Shown piece after piece: positions 34,694-47,329 of a stretch of DNA of 64,000 nucleotides. The notes under the pieces were generated by a model. That model was not told the DNA's origin, did not search any database, and worked only from the letters and a program-made list of their open reading frames with translations. Source of the DNA: Pseudomonadota bacterium (GTDB taxonomy: Bacteria > Pseudomonadota > Gammaproteobacteria > Steroidobacterales > Steroidobacteraceae); assembly GCA_021808195.1 (NCBI GenBank), contig JAKBCE010000004.1, positions 124,001 through 188,000 on the forward strand. Direction: 5' to 3'. Positions within the stretch are counted from its first letter, which is position 1. Each line of letters begins with the position of its first letter. A program made the translations under genes and the position numbers.

Positions 34694-36622
34694 ATGACTT
34701 CCCCGAAGATGATCCGCCCGGCGCTCGCTGCCGTGGCTCTCAGCAGTCTTTATCTCGCGGCGCGCGCCACGGCGGCCGTCGCGCCGGCGGTGAGCGACAT
34801 TCCGCCGCTCGCCCCAGCGCTCGTACACGCGCTGCAGCGCGCCGAACAGTGGCGCGGTGAGCGATTTCTCGCCTGGACCTCCGGCGGGGGAATGCTGCTC
34901 GAGGTGCACACCGGGCGGCGTATCCTGCTCGAGCGTCTCGTCAGCGCGACGGCCAAGCCAGCCGTGCTGCTCAGCCTGGAGCGGGGGATTCGCCGCGCCG
35001 TTGCGCCGCGGGTCGGTGACGCCGTGATCTACCCGCAGCGCCGCGACGGGGTCACGCAGTGGCAGCTGCGCGCCGCGTCGGGGCCTGCCCGTCCGCTCGC
35101 TCCAGGACAGCGGATCAGGGGCACGCCGCTGTGGTCTGCCGGCGGGCACCGCATCGCCTTTCTCGCCTCGGCCCCAGGTGGTACGGACGCGGCGGTCTAC
35201 ATCGAGCATCGGGTGAACGCCGGGGTGCCGCGCCTGGTGGCGGGCGCACTGTCCGGCCGCTGGCGACTGCTCGACTGGTCGGCGAGCGGCGATCGGTTGC
35301 TGCTCGCGCGTGAGGCAGGCCCCGACGAGCAGACGCTGTACACGGTTCGCGCCAAAACCGGCGCACTCACGCGCCTGCCGCTGCAGCCGGCACGGATCCT
35401 GAGCGCGGCCTTCGCCCCCGGTGGCGCGGCGATCTACGTGATCTGCGATCAGGGCAGCGATTACGAGCGGCTGTTGCGGCTCGCGCCGGGCTCGGGACGC
35501 GTGCAGCGCGTCTCGGCGCCGCTGCCCTGGGACGTCGAGCGATTCGCGGTGAGCCCGGACGGGCGATTTGTCGCGTACACGGTCGACGTCGACGGCCAAA
35601 GCCACTTGCATGTGCGAGACCGGCAGGCCCAGCTCGACGTTGCCGTACCCTGGCTGCGTGATGGGGTCATCGAGAATCTGCACTTCGACTCCGGCCACCG
35701 ACTGGGATTCACCTTCCAATCGAGCCGCCAGCCTCCGGGCGCCTACGTGTATGACGCCGAGCAGCGAGTGATGCAGCGCTGGCGGGGCGGCTCGCCTGCG
35801 CCGCTCGGTCCCCTCGGGCCCGCCCGCGCGCGGCTCGTGCATTTTCCCACCTGGGACCGGGTCGATGGGCACTGGCGGATGATCTCCGCCGACGTCTATC
35901 TGCCGCCCGGAGCGGGGCCGGCGCCCGTGCTGATCGTGCTGCATGCGGGCGTGGCCGGGCAGTTCCGTCCGCGCTGGCGGCCGTTCCTGCAATTCGTGGT
36001 CGATCGGCTCGGCTACGCGGTGATTGCCCCGAACGTGCGCGGCTCATCCGGCTATGGCCGTACCTTCCGCACGCTAGTGGCCGGCGCCCACCGTCAGGAC
36101 GCGGTCCGGGACATCGGTTCGCTCATGGTGTGGATCGGTATGCAGCCGGGTTTTGACGTGCACCGGATCGTGTTGCTCGGGCGCGGTTACGGCGGCTGGC
36201 TTGCGGTGAACTGTCTGGCCACGTTCGACGGTCATCTGCTGGGGGCCGTCGACATCGATGGCATTTCGAGCCTCGACGATTACCTCACGCGCGCCTCTGC
36301 GGCGCAGCGGGCTTACCGCCGCGCGGAAATCGGCGATCCGCGCGACCCGTCGACGGCAAGCTTCCTGCACCGCATTTCCCCGCTCGGCGAGGTCGCCCGC
36401 ATCCGCTCGCCGCTGCTGATCGCACAGGGACTCGCCGGCGATGCGGTCCGCGCCGCCGATGCGCAGCAGCTGACGTATCTGCTGCGCTTCCACAACCAGA
36501 CGGTCGAGCTGTTGAGCGCGCCGACGGCGGGCCGCCGCTTCGATGAACCGGCTGCGCGGCGTGCCCTGGAGGCGGCCAGCGCCCAGTTCCTGCTGGCGCT
36601 CAAGGCGCATCGCGCGAAATGA
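34694..36622 (+). CDS. Exported S9-type peptidase homologue lacking the catalytic triad
   Basis: This 642-residue protein has a signal peptide (ending near ATA), a beta-propeller-like region (about 50-380) and a C-terminal alpha/beta-hydrolase domain like prolyl oligopeptidases. The nucleophile elbow that normally reads GGSYGGY is GRGYGGW, with Gly498 in place of the Ser. The Asp loop is altered (GLAGDAVRAAD) and the expected GHG histidine is replaced (PTAGRRFDEP). The protein should therefore be inactive as a peptidase and could be a binding protein. It is convergent with the histidine kinase gene, overlapping it by 23 bp. Confidence 0.85.
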   Translation: MTSPKMIRPALAAVALSSLYLAARATAAVAPAVSDIPPLAPALVHALQRAEQWRGERFLAWTSGGGMLLEVHTGRRILLERLVSATAKPAVLLSLERGIRRAVAPRVGDAVIYPQRRDGVTQWQLRAASGPARPLAPGQRIRGTPLWSAGGHRIAFLASAPGGTDAAVYIEHRVNAGVPRLVAGALSGRWRLLDWSASGDRLLLAREAGPDEQTLYTVRAKTGALTRLPLQPARILSAAFAPGGAAIYVICDQGSDYERLLRLAPGSGRVQRVSAPLPWDVERFAVSPDGRFVAYTVDVDGQSHLHVRDRQAQLDVAVPWLRDGVIENLHFDSGHRLGFTFQSSRQPPGAYVYDAEQRVMQRWRGGSPAPLGPLGPARARLVHFPTWDRVDGHWRMISADVYLPPGAGPAPVLIVLHAGVAGQFRPRWRPFLQFVVDRLGYAVIAPNVRGSSGYGRTFRTLVAGAHRQDAVRDIGSLMVWIGMQPGFDVHRIVLLGRGYGGWLAVNCLATFDGHLLGAVDIDGISSLDDYLTRASAAQRAYRRAEIGDPRDPSTASFLHRISPLGEVARIRSPLLIAQGLAGDAVRAADAQQLTYLLRFHNQTVELLSAPTAGRRFDEPAARRALEAASAQFLLALKAHRAK

Positions 36623-37943
36623 GCGGGCCCGCGGCGGCGAAGGTCACACTGACGCTCAGGCCCTGGCCGCCCTCGCCCGTGCCGAGCTCAATGCCCGCCC
36701 CGTGTGCGTCGGCAATCGCTTTGACGATGGCCAGCCCGAGGCCGCTGCCCGGTGCCTGCACGCCCGGCTGCCGGTAGAAGCGGTCGAAGACACGGGAGCG
36801 CTCCTGGGCCGCGATGCCCGGACCATTGTCGGCGACTTTCAGCACCACGTGCCCCTCATCGCTCGCAGCCCGGGCGACCGAGACGTCGACGCGGCCTCCT
36901 GCGGGCGTATAGCGCACGGCGTTGTCGACGAGATTGCGGATCAGCGTGGCCAGCGCTTCGCGCTCACCGAGGATGATCGCCGGCTGCGCATCGGCGACAC
37001 CGAGGTCGATCCGGCGAGCGTCGGCGAGCGGCACCAGCTCGGCGACCACGTCCCGCGCCAGTTCATCGAGTGCGATCCGTCCGTGCGCCGGCTCGGCACG
37101 CGGCTCCTGGCGCGCGAGCGACAACAGCTGCTCGACGAGCCGAATGGAGCGCTGTACGCCGGCCGCAAGCCGCTCCATCGCCTCGGCGCGCTCGCGGTCC
37201 GTACCGGCCCGCGCGAGCGCCCCGAGCTGCAGATGCAATGCCGTGAGTGGCGTGCGCAGCTCGTGCGCCGCGTCGGCCATGAACGCGCGCTCGCGTTCCA
37301 GAGCGCCGGAGAGGCGTCCGAGCAGATCGTTGAGGGCCGCTACGAGCGGCTGCACTTCATCGGGCAACTGCGCCGAGGGCAGCGGCTCGAGCGCAGTGAC
37401 CCGGCGTGCCTTGACCGAGCTGGCGAGGCGCTGCAGCGGTTCGAGCGCGTGCCCGACAGCAAACCAGACCAGGATGCCGAGAATGGGCACTGCCAGGGCG
37501 AAGGGCTCGAGCGTCTTGACCGCCAGTTGGATGGCCTGCTGACGCCGCGCGCGCATCAGCTGTGCGACCTGGATGACGCGCGTCGGGGAGGCCACCCCGT
37601 AGACGCGCCAGCGGCCCTCGCTGGTCTTGACCGTCGAGAAGCCGATGGTCGTGAAGTTGGGCAGAACCGTGTGCGGCGGTGCCCAGATGCGCTGCCCATC
37701 GATGGTCCAGACCTGGACCACAAAGCCGTACGCCGCCGCGCGTGAGGGAATCTCGAGCGGCCAGAGGTATTCCACCGGTTGATCGCGCAGCAGCAACGCC
37801 ATCTGCTCGAGGTGGTAATCGAAGAATGCGTCCGCCTGACGCAGCGTGTTGTGGTAGACGACCAGTCCGCCGGACAGTCCCACCACGGCAATACCGCCGA
37901 GCAGCCAGGCGAGCAGGCGCGCCCGCAGCGAATTGCGGGTCAT
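36600..37943 (-). CDS. Sensor histidine kinase, PmrB/QseC-like
   Basis: This 447-residue membrane kinase has two transmembrane helices (about residues 12-34 and 155-177) flanking a periplasmic sensor of about 120 residues, a HAMP-like linker, the H-box FMADAAHELRTPLTAL, N-box IRNLVDNAVRYTP, and the G-boxes NGPGI and GSGLGLAIVKAIA. The ATG at 37943 overlaps the response regulator stop as ATGA, so both are made from one message. The short two-helix sensor is like PmrB, QseC or TctE. The signal is not known. Confidence 0.93.
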   Translation of the reverse strand: MTRNSLRARLLAWLLGGIAVVGLSGGLVVYHNTLRQADAFFDYHLEQMALLLRDQPVEYLWPLEIPSRAAAYGFVVQVWTIDGQRIWAPPHTVLPNFTTIGFSTVKTSEGRWRVYGVASPTRVIQVAQLMRARRQQAIQLAVKTLEPFALAVPILGILVWFAVGHALEPLQRLASSVKARRVTALEPLPSAQLPDEVQPLVAALNDLLGRLSGALERERAFMADAAHELRTPLTALHLQLGALARAGTDRERAEAMERLAAGVQRSIRLVEQLLSLARQEPRAEPAHGRIALDELARDVVAELVPLADARRIDLGVADAQPAIILGEREALATLIRNLVDNAVRYTPAGGRVDVSVARAASDEGHVVLKVADNGPGIAAQERSRVFDRFYRQPGVQAPGSGLGLAIVKAIADAHGAGIELGTGEGGQGLSVSVTFAAAGPLISRDAP

Positions 37944-38599
37944 GCGGGTCTCACCCGGTAGCCGACCCCGCGCACGGTGAGAATGAAGTCCGCACCCAGC
38001 TTGCGCCGCAGGCCGTGCACGTGCACCTCGATCGCATTGCTCTCGAGCTCCTCGCCCCACCCGTACAGGCGCTCCTCGATTCGCGCGCGCGAGTGGATGG
38101 TTCCGGGCCGCTCCATCAGCAGCTGCAGCAGCGCGAACTCCCGCGGCGAGAGCGCAACGTCCTGCCCGTCCCGTTGCACCGTGTGCGCGGCCGGATTCAG
38201 TACCACGCCGAGGTGCTCGATCGCCGGGGCGGTCTGCCCCGACTTGCGCCGCAGCAACGCCCGGATGCGCGCGGCGAGCTCATCGAGGTCGAAAGGCTTG
38301 ACCAGGTAATCGTCGGCCCCCGCATCGAGGCCCTGGACGCGGTCCGAAACCGAATCGCGCGCAGTCAGGATGATCACCGGGAGTGCATCGCCTCGCGCCC
38401 GCAGCCCACTTAGCACCGCAAGGCCTGCTCTGCGCGGCAGGCCCAGGTCAAGCAGCAGCGTATCGAAGGACTCGGTCTTGAGCACTTGCTCGGCGGTTTC
38501 GCCGTCGTGTACCCAGTCCACGGTGAAACCGTCGCGCCGCAGGCCGGCGCGGATCGCCTCGCCGATCATGGCGTCGTCTTCAACCAGCAGCAGTCTCAC
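37940..38599 (-). CDS. Response regulator, OmpR family (PmrA/QseB-like)
   Basis: This 219-residue protein has a receiver domain (MRLLLVEDDAMIGEAI start, phospho-Asp51 in LLLDLGLPRRAGL, Lys in YLVKPFDLDEL) and a winged-helix DNA-binding domain with ALSPREFALLQLLMERPG and VHVHGLRRKLG. The GTG at 38599 gives the usual family length. A CTTAAG-N5-CTTAAG box typical of this regulator class lies 4.9 kb away before degP. The kinase gene follows with a 4-bp overlap. Confidence 0.93.
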   Translation of the reverse strand: MRLLLVEDDAMIGEAIRAGLRRDGFTVDWVHDGETAEQVLKTESFDTLLLDLGLPRRAGLAVLSGLRARGDALPVIILTARDSVSDRVQGLDAGADDYLVKPFDLDELAARIRALLRRKSGQTAPAIEHLGVVLNPAAHTVQRDGQDVALSPREFALLQLLMERPGTIHSRARIEERLYGWGEELESNAIEVHVHGLRRKLGADFILTVRGVGYRVRPA

Positions 38600-38695
38600 G
38601 TCGGTGTCTCGCCAAGTGGCCCGATGGGGCGCAATTTCCACAGCACGCGGCGTGCGCCTCTGCCACAATCGATGCCGTTCGAGGCCGCGTGACCC

Positions 38696-39373
38696 ATGAG
38701 TTCCTCCCAGCCGACGCACGGGGCGCCCGACGCCCAGCGCACAGTCCATACGCTCATCCACGGCGCTGCCGGGTTAGGTGTGGCGCTCACCGAGCATGAT
38801 GCGCTGCGGCTGCTGCAGTTGCTGGAGGAACTGACCCGCTGGAATCGCCGCTTCAACCTGACGGCCATCACGGATCAGGCCGACATGGTAACCCATCACC
38901 TGCTCGACAGCCTGGCGGCGCACCGATTTCTACACGGCGCCCGGATCGCCGATGTCGGCACGGGTGCGGGGTTTCCCGGTCTGCCGCTCGCGCTCGCCAA
39001 CCCCGAGCGGCGCTTTACGCTGATCGATTCGAACGGCAAGAAGATCCGCTTCGTCTCGCATGCAGCACATGCGCTGGGGCTGGTGAACGTCGAGACGCTC
39101 CAGGCGCGGGTTGAGTCGCTGCGACCCGATCGGCCGTTTGACACGGTGATTGCCCGCGCGTTCGCCGCGCTGCCGGAGCTGGTTGCGGCCGTGGCTCCGC
39201 TCTGCGGTCCGGCGACGCGCATCCTGGCGCTCAAGGGCAAGTGGCCGAAAGCCGAGCTCGACGGCCTGCCGCCCGGGTGGCAGGCCGAGACCATCGCGCT
39301 CGAGGTGCCGGGGCTTGCCGCGGACCGCTGCCTGATCGTGCTCAGCGCGCCGCGCCCTTCGAGCCCGCACTGA
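38696..39373 (+). CDS. rsmG: 16S rRNA (guanine-527-N7)-methyltransferase RsmG
   Basis: This 225-residue methyltransferase modifies G527 of 16S rRNA. It contains WNRRFNLTAITD, the SAM-binding IADVGTGAGFPGLPLA, and DSNGKKIRFV. rsmG normally sits between mnmG (gidA) and parA; here mnmG is not upstream, and an Lrp/leucine dehydrogenase pair separates it from parA. Its end overlaps the end of the convergent lrp-like gene by 32 bp. Confidence 0.95.
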   Translation: MSSSQPTHGAPDAQRTVHTLIHGAAGLGVALTEHDALRLLQLLEELTRWNRRFNLTAITDQADMVTHHLLDSLAAHRFLHGARIADVGTGAGFPGLPLALANPERRFTLIDSNGKKIRFVSHAAHALGLVNVETLQARVESLRPDRPFDTVIARAFAALPELVAAVAPLCGPATRILALKGKWPKAELDGLPPGWQAETIALEVPGLAADRCLIVLSAPRPSSPH

Positions 39374-39833
39374 GCGGCAGCACCGTGGTCTCCTTGATGA
39401 CCGAGAGTGCAATGAACGAGTGCACCGACTGAACGCCCGGGAAGCGCGAGAGGTGATCGAGGAAGAATGCCTCGTAAGCCTTGATGTCGCGGCAGGCGAT
39501 GCGCAGTAAGAAGTCGGTCTCGCCCATGAGCGTGTAGCACTCGAGGATCTCCGGGTGCTGGCGCACGGCCTGCTCGAACTTCAGCAGCGCGTCACGTCCG
39601 TGGCCGGCGAGCTTCACCTGTGAGAACACCAGGACGTTCAGCCCGACCTTTTCCCGATCGAGCAGGGCCACGCGCTTGCGAATCACGCCGCCTTCCTCCA
39701 GACGGCTCATCCGCCGCCAGCAGGTCGAAGGGGTCATCCCGAGGCGCTCGGCGACCTCGGCGGCCGACAGATCGCCATGCTCCTGCACCAGATCGAGGAT
39801 GCGCACGTCGCTGCGGTCAAAATCGCTCTGCAT
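39342..39833 (-). CDS. Lrp/AsnC family transcriptional regulator
   Basis: This 163-residue regulator has an N-terminal helix-turn-helix (residues 8-60: RILDLVQEHGDLSAAEVAERLGMTPSTCWRRM; key A/E/L and RxxRLEE) and a C-terminal ligand-binding RAM domain (HPEILECYTLMGETDFLLRI). The ATG at 39833 (MQSDFDRSD) is chosen for length. It is divergent from leucine dehydrogenase, with a 13-bp palindrome between them. A role like BkdR, sensing branched-chain amino acids and controlling the dehydrogenase, is inferred from position. Confidence 0.93.
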   Translation of the reverse strand: MQSDFDRSDVRILDLVQEHGDLSAAEVAERLGMTPSTCWRRMSRLEEGGVIRKRVALLDREKVGLNVLVFSQVKLAGHGRDALLKFEQAVRQHPEILECYTLMGETDFLLRIACRDIKAYEAFFLDHLSRFPGVQSVHSFIALSVIKETTVLPLSAGSKGAAR

Positions 39834-39864
39834 AAAACATCTCGCCAAAAGGATCTGAGGTGGA

Positions 39865-39877
39865 ATGAATAATTCAT
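39865..39877. promoter_or_regulatory. Palindromic operator candidate between lrp-like and leucine dehydrogenase genes
   Basis: ATGAATAATTCAT is a perfect 6-1-6 palindrome in an otherwise GC-rich divergent region, 32 bp before the regulator start. Its AT-rich core and dyad form fit an Lrp/AsnC-family site. A single site 99 bp from the dehydrogenase start could serve both genes. Confidence 0.5.
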
Positions 39878-39975
39878 CGATCGGGCGGATAGAGCAAGCA
39901 TTGTGACGTGTGGTGCACCCCTCGGGCGTAAGGTGAGTCGGCCGGATGCACACCGGAGAACTCGGGAGCGCGCCC

Positions 39976-41028
39976 ATGGATTTATTCACGTTGCCGGACT
40001 TCGACGGCCACGAACAGGTGCTGTTCGGTTACGACGCTGCCACGGGGCTGCGGGCGATCATCGCCATTCATTCCACGGCGCTCGGACCGGCCGCCGGGGG
40101 CTGCAGGCTGTGGACCTATCCCTCGAGCGAGGCGGCACTCACCGATGCTCTGCGTCTCTCACGGGGCATGAGCTACAAAAACGCCATGGCCGAGCTCGAT
40201 CTCGGCGGCGGCAAGGCGGTGATCCTCGGCGATGCGATCGCGCAGTCGCGCCCGGCGCGCTTTGCCGCATTCGGCCGGCTGGTCGATGCGCTGGGTGGCC
40301 GCTACATCACTGCCGAGGACGTCGGCACCAGCACCGCGGACATGCAGCAGGTCGCAACGATGACCCGGTTCGTGAGTGGTCTCGCCCGGGGCCGCGGCGA
40401 GGTCGGTGGTGATCCGGGACCGAAGACGGCGCTCGGGGTGTTTCTCGGCATCGAGGCCGCGGTGCGCTTCCAGCTGGGCCGGGCCCTCGATGGGCTGAGC
40501 GTGGCCGTGCAGGGCCTGGGCGGGGTCGGCCAACCCTTGTGCCGACTGCTCGCCGCCGCCGGGGCGCGTCTGGTCGTGGCCGATGCCCGGGCGGAGCAGG
40601 CCGAACGGGTGCGCGAGGAACTCGGCGCCACCGTGGTGCCTGTGCAGAGCCTCATCGAGCATCCCGCAGAGGTCTTTGCGCCGTGCGCGCTCGGGGCCGT
40701 TCTTAACGCGCAGACCATTGCGCGTCTGCGCGCACGCGTCGTGGCCGGGGCGGCGAACAATCAGCTGGCGCGGGCCGCTGACGGCGAGGCGCTGATGCGG
40801 GCCGGCATTCTCTATGCGCCGGACTACGTGATCAATGCCGGCGGCATCATCAATGTGGCCCATGAATACCGCGGCGGCTCGAGTGAGGCGGCCGTGCGCG
40901 CGGCGATCGAGAAGATCCCCGATCGCTTGACCCGGATCTTCGAGCGTGCCCGGCGCGAAGCGCTGCCGACCAGCACGGTGGCCGACCAGATGGCGCGCGA
41001 GCGGCTGCAGGCGGGACGGCGCGGCTGA
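39976..41028 (+). CDS. Leucine/amino-acid dehydrogenase (Glu/Leu/Phe/Val family)
   Basis: This 350-residue NAD-dependent enzyme deaminates branched-chain amino acids to 2-oxo acids. It shows MSYKNAMAELDLGGGKAVI with the catalytic Lys pair, the catalytic Asp in TAEDVGTSTADM, the NAD-binding GLGGVGQPLCRLL, and GAANNQLA. The ATG at 39976 follows GGGAG. The longer reading from 39946 adds ten residues without support. The divergent Lrp-like regulator suggests induction by amino acids. Phenylalanine or valine dehydrogenase cannot be excluded. Confidence 0.92.
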   Translation: MDLFTLPDFDGHEQVLFGYDAATGLRAIIAIHSTALGPAAGGCRLWTYPSSEAALTDALRLSRGMSYKNAMAELDLGGGKAVILGDAIAQSRPARFAAFGRLVDALGGRYITAEDVGTSTADMQQVATMTRFVSGLARGRGEVGGDPGPKTALGVFLGIEAAVRFQLGRALDGLSVAVQGLGGVGQPLCRLLAAAGARLVVADARAEQAERVREELGATVVPVQSLIEHPAEVFAPCALGAVLNAQTIARLRARVVAGAANNQLARAADGEALMRAGILYAPDYVINAGGIINVAHEYRGGSSEAAVRAAIEKIPDRLTRIFERARREALPTSTVADQMARERLQAGRRG

Positions 41029-41085
41029 GCGCCGCGCTCGCGCGCGGCTCCGGGCCCGGGCGGTGGTGAAGTACACTGTCGCCCC

Positions 41086-41916
41086 ATGAAGCGCGTGATC
41101 GCGATTGCCAATCAGAAAGGTGGCGTCGGCAAGACGACCACGGCGGTCAATCTGGCCGCCTCCCTCGCCGCCACCCGGCGGCGGGTGCTGCTGCTCGACC
41201 TGGATCCGCAGGGCAATGCGACCATGGGGAGCGGGATCGACAAGTCGCAGATCGAGCGCGGGGCCTGCGAGGTGTTGCTCGCGGAAGCCGAGCTCGGCAC
41301 GGCGCTGCGCACGGTCGAGCAGGGCGGCTACGCGCTGCTGCCGGCCAACCAGGATCTCACCGCCGCGGAGGTGCGGCTGCTCGGGATGACCGTGGGGCGC
41401 GAAACGCGCTTGCGCCAGGCGCTGGCGCCGGTGCGCGAGGCGTACGAGGTGATCCTGATCGATTGTCCGCCGGCGCTCAACATGCTCACCGTCAATGCGC
41501 TGGTGGCCGCCGACAGCGTGTTGATCCCCATGCAGTGCGAGTATTACGCCCTCGAGGGTCTCTCCGCGCTGCTCGGCACCATCGAACAGATCCGCGCTGC
41601 GGTCAACCCGTCGCTCGAGATCGAGGGCATCTTGCGCACCATGTTCGACCCGCGCAATAACCTGGCCAACGAAGTGAGCGCGCAGCTGATCATGCATTTC
41701 AGCGACAAGGTGTTCCGCACGGTCATCCCGCGCAACGTGCGTCTGGCCGAGGCGCCCTCGTTCGGGCGGCCGGTACTCTTTCACGACAAGGACTCCCGGG
41801 GCGCGCTCGCGTACCTGGCGCTGGCCGGTGAGATGATCCGTCGCGCCGAGGCCTGCGCCGAGCCTGAACAGATGTCCGGGGAGAGTGGGGCGATGAGCGG
41901 GGAGGCGGCGTCATGA
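41086..41916 (+). CDS. parA: Chromosome partitioning ATPase ParA (Soj)
   Basis: This 276-residue deviant-Walker ATPase has [17 protein letters not shown] at residues 8-24, [13 protein letters not shown], and [14 protein letters not shown]. It forms nucleoid-bound dimers that move ParB-parS complexes during chromosome segregation. A TACACT hexamer about 15 bp before the start is a possible -10. Its stop overlaps the parB start by 4 bp (ATGA). Confidence 0.96.
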   Translation: MKRVIAIANQKGGVGKTTTAVNLAASLAATRRRVLLLDLDPQGNATMGSGIDKSQIERGACEVLLAEAELGTALRTVEQGGYALLPANQDLTAAEVRLLGMTVGRETRLRQALAPVREAYEVILIDCPPALNMLTVNALVAADSVLIPMQCEYYALEGLSALLGTIEQIRAAVNPSLEIEGILRTMFDPRNNLANEVSAQLIMHFSDKVFRTVIPRNVRLAEAPSFGRPVLFHDKDSRGALAYLALAGEMIRRAEACAEPEQMSGESGAMSGEAAS

Positions 41917-42809
41917 TTCAAAAGAAGCCGACCCTGGGGCGGGGATTGGCCGATCTGCTCGGCCCCGGGGCGCGGGCCGCCGCCGAGACGAGCGCGCCGC
42001 CGGCCGCGCCCGCCGGGGACGAGCTGACGCGGCTGCCCCTCGATGTGCTGCAACGGGGCAAGTACCAGCCGCGCACAGACATGCATCCGGAGTCGCTCGA
42101 GGAGCTGGCCGGCTCCATCAAGGCGCAAGGCGTCGTGCAGCCCATCGTGGTGCGCCCGCTGGCGGGGCCGTCCGGTGCGCCGCAGCGCTACGAAATCATT
42201 GCTGGGGAGCGGCGCTGGCGCGCCGCGCAGCTGGCGGGTCTGGCGGACATCCCGGCCATCGTGCGGCGGATTCCCGACGAGGCGGCGATCGCGGTCGCAC
42301 TGATCGAGAACATTCAGCGCGAAAACCTCAATCCGCTCGAGGAGGCGCGCGCGCTGCAACGGCTGATCAGCGAGTTCAATCTCACGCATGCGCAGGCGGC
42401 CGAGGCGGTCGGGCGCTCGCGCGCCGGGGTCAGCAACCTGTTGCGACTGCTGGAGCTGCCCACCGAGGTCTGCGAGCTGATCGAACGGCGCCAGATCGAG
42501 ATGGGTCATGCGCGCGCGCTGCTCGGCCTCGCCCAGCGTACCGAACAACGTCAGGCGGCCGCCGAGGTGGTGGCGAAGGGGCTCTCGGTGCGCGAGACCG
42601 AGGCGCTGGTTCGGCGCATGCTGCGCCCGCCCGTCGCGGCCCCCGCCGCTCGCAGTGCCGATCCCGATGTGCGCCGCCTCGAGCAGCAGCTGGCGGAGAA
42701 GCTGGGCGCTCAGGTCGCGATCCGGCAGGGCTCTGGCGGCAAAGGCTCGCTGGTCGTCACCTACCATAGCCTCGATGAACTGGACGGTATTCTCGCCCAT
42801 ATCCATTAG
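41913..42809 (+). CDS. parB: Chromosome partitioning protein ParB (Spo0J)
   Basis: This 298-residue CTP-dependent clamp binds parS sites near the origin. Residues 1-40 include the ParA-contacting N-terminus [10 protein letters not shown]. The nuclease-like domain has [13 protein letters not shown], the CTP-binding [17 protein letters not shown], and a helix-turn-helix [23 protein letters not shown] (residues 151-173). The C-terminal dimerisation domain follows. I found no full parS in the window; consistent with an origin-proximal location, the ATP synthase genes follow directly. Confidence 0.95.
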   Translation: MIQKKPTLGRGLADLLGPGARAAAETSAPPAAPAGDELTRLPLDVLQRGKYQPRTDMHPESLEELAGSIKAQGVVQPIVVRPLAGPSGAPQRYEIIAGERRWRAAQLAGLADIPAIVRRIPDEAAIAVALIENIQRENLNPLEEARALQRLISEFNLTHAQAAEAVGRSRAGVSNLLRLLELPTEVCELIERRQIEMGHARALLGLAQRTEQRQAAAEVVAKGLSVRETEALVRRMLRPPVAAPAARSADPDVRRLEQQLAEKLGAQVAIRQGSGGKGSLVVTYHSLDELDGILAHIH

Positions 42810-42902
42810 GATCTTCCCGGATACGCATCCGCAGGAATACGGACGCGCGCCGCGCGGAAATTTCACACAATTTTCACAGGCTTAGATCGGACGCGGATGG
42901 AG

Positions 42903-42931
42903 TAGACTCCCCCGGGGCCGGTCAATATAAT
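42903..42931 (+). promoter_or_regulatory. Sigma-70 promoter of the atp operon
   Basis: TAGACT (42903-42908) and a perfect TATAAT (42926-42931) are separated by 17 bp. Transcription would start near 42938, about 20 bp before the atpI GTG. This is the clearest housekeeping promoter in the window. Confidence 0.75.
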
Positions 42932-42956
42932 CGCGCGGCTTTTCGGTCCGAGAGGT

Positions 42957-44658
<1,702 letters not shown>

Positions 44659-44696
44659 GGCAACGCCTGCAAACGGCTGTTCGGTAGGAGGCGACC

Positions 44697-45167
44697 GTGT
44701 ACATCAATCTGACGCTCATCATCCAGATGGCGGTATTCGCCGTGCTCATCTGGTTCACGATGAAGTTCGTCTGGCCGCCGCTGCTTGGAAAGATGCAGGA
44801 GCGCGAGCGCAGGATCGCGCAAGGGCTGGCAGCAGCCGGTAAGGGCGAGGAGGAGCTCAAGCAGGCTCGCGCCGGCGCGGACGCCATCCTGCGCGAGGCG
44901 CGCGAGCGCGCCGGGGTCATCGTCGATCAGGCACAGCGCAGCGCCAGCGAAATCCTCGAGCAGGCGCGCAGCGCCGCGACGCAGGAAGGCCAGCGCCTGG
45001 TGGCCGCCGCGCAGCAGCAGATCGAGCTCGATGCCGCGCGGGCGAAGGAACAGTTGCGCCAACAGGTCGGGGCGATCGCCGTTGCGGCCGCCGCGAAGCT
45101 GCTCGAGCGCGAAATCGATGCGCGCGCCCACGAGGCGCTGCTCAACGAGTTTGCCGCGCAGTTGTAA
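44697..45167 (+). CDS. atpF: ATP synthase F0 subunit b
   Basis: This 156-residue stalk subunit, the same length as in E. coli, has one N-terminal membrane helix (residues 5-25) and a long charged helix rich in Ala, Gln, Arg and Glu that dimerises and holds F1 still. The GTG start is set by the GGAGG 5 bp upstream (TAGGAGGCGACC). It lies 38 bp after atpE. Confidence 0.95.
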   Translation: MYINLTLIIQMAVFAVLIWFTMKFVWPPLLGKMQERERRIAQGLAAAGKGEEELKQARAGADAILREARERAGVIVDQAQRSASEILEQARSAATQEGQRLVAAAQQQIELDAARAKEQLRQQVGAIAVAAAAKLLEREIDARAHEALLNEFAAQL

Positions 45168-45186
45168 GGCGTAGACGGAGAACACG

Positions 45187-45717
45187 ATGCCGGACAAGAG
45201 CACCATCGCCAGGCCCTACGCCAAGGCTGCGTTCGCGGCGGCCAGCGGCCGCCTCAATGAATGGTCCGAGGCGCTGCTGCGGGCGGCGGCCGTGGTGAGC
45301 GATCCTCGCGTCGCGGCATTACTCGACAACCCGCACGTGACCGCCGAGCAGCTCGCCGATCTGATCTCCTCGATCGCCGGGCCGCAGCTCGATCAGGGCG
45401 GCCACAACTTCATCCGTACGCTCGCCGACAACCACCGGCTCGACTGCCTGCCGGAGGTCGCTGCGCGTTTCGAGGCGTTGAAAGCCGATGCGGAGGGAAC
45501 GATCGAGGTGCAAGTCACCTCTGCAACGCCGCTCACCGAGGCGCTCGAGCGAGCCCTCACGAGCGCACTCGAGCGGCGCTTGCAACGCACGGTCCGTCTG
45601 CGCTGCGTGCTCGATCCGGCGATGATCGGCGGTGCCAGCGTGCGCGCCGGCGATCTGGTCATCGACGGCTCGCTGCGCAGCAGACTCGAGCGCATCCGGC
45701 ATCAGCTCACCGCGTAA
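45187..45717 (+). CDS. atpH: ATP synthase F1 subunit delta
   Basis: This 176-residue peripheral-stalk subunit joins the b dimer to the top of F1. IARPYAKAAFAAA at the N-terminus and the C-terminal IGGASVRAGDLVIDGSLRSRLERI are family signatures. It begins 19 bp after atpF, with GGAG close to the ATG. Confidence 0.95.
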   Translation: MPDKSTIARPYAKAAFAAASGRLNEWSEALLRAAAVVSDPRVAALLDNPHVTAEQLADLISSIAGPQLDQGGHNFIRTLADNHRLDCLPEVAARFEALKADAEGTIEVQVTSATPLTEALERALTSALERRLQRTVRLRCVLDPAMIGGASVRAGDLVIDGSLRSRLERIRHQLTA

Positions 45718-45741
45718 GCCAATTTCCGGGGAAACAATTTT

Positions 45742-47283
<1,542 letters not shown>

Positions 47284-47329
47284 GCGCCGTGGTCGACTCT
47301 GCGCTGCCAACACCGACGAGGCGTTCCTG

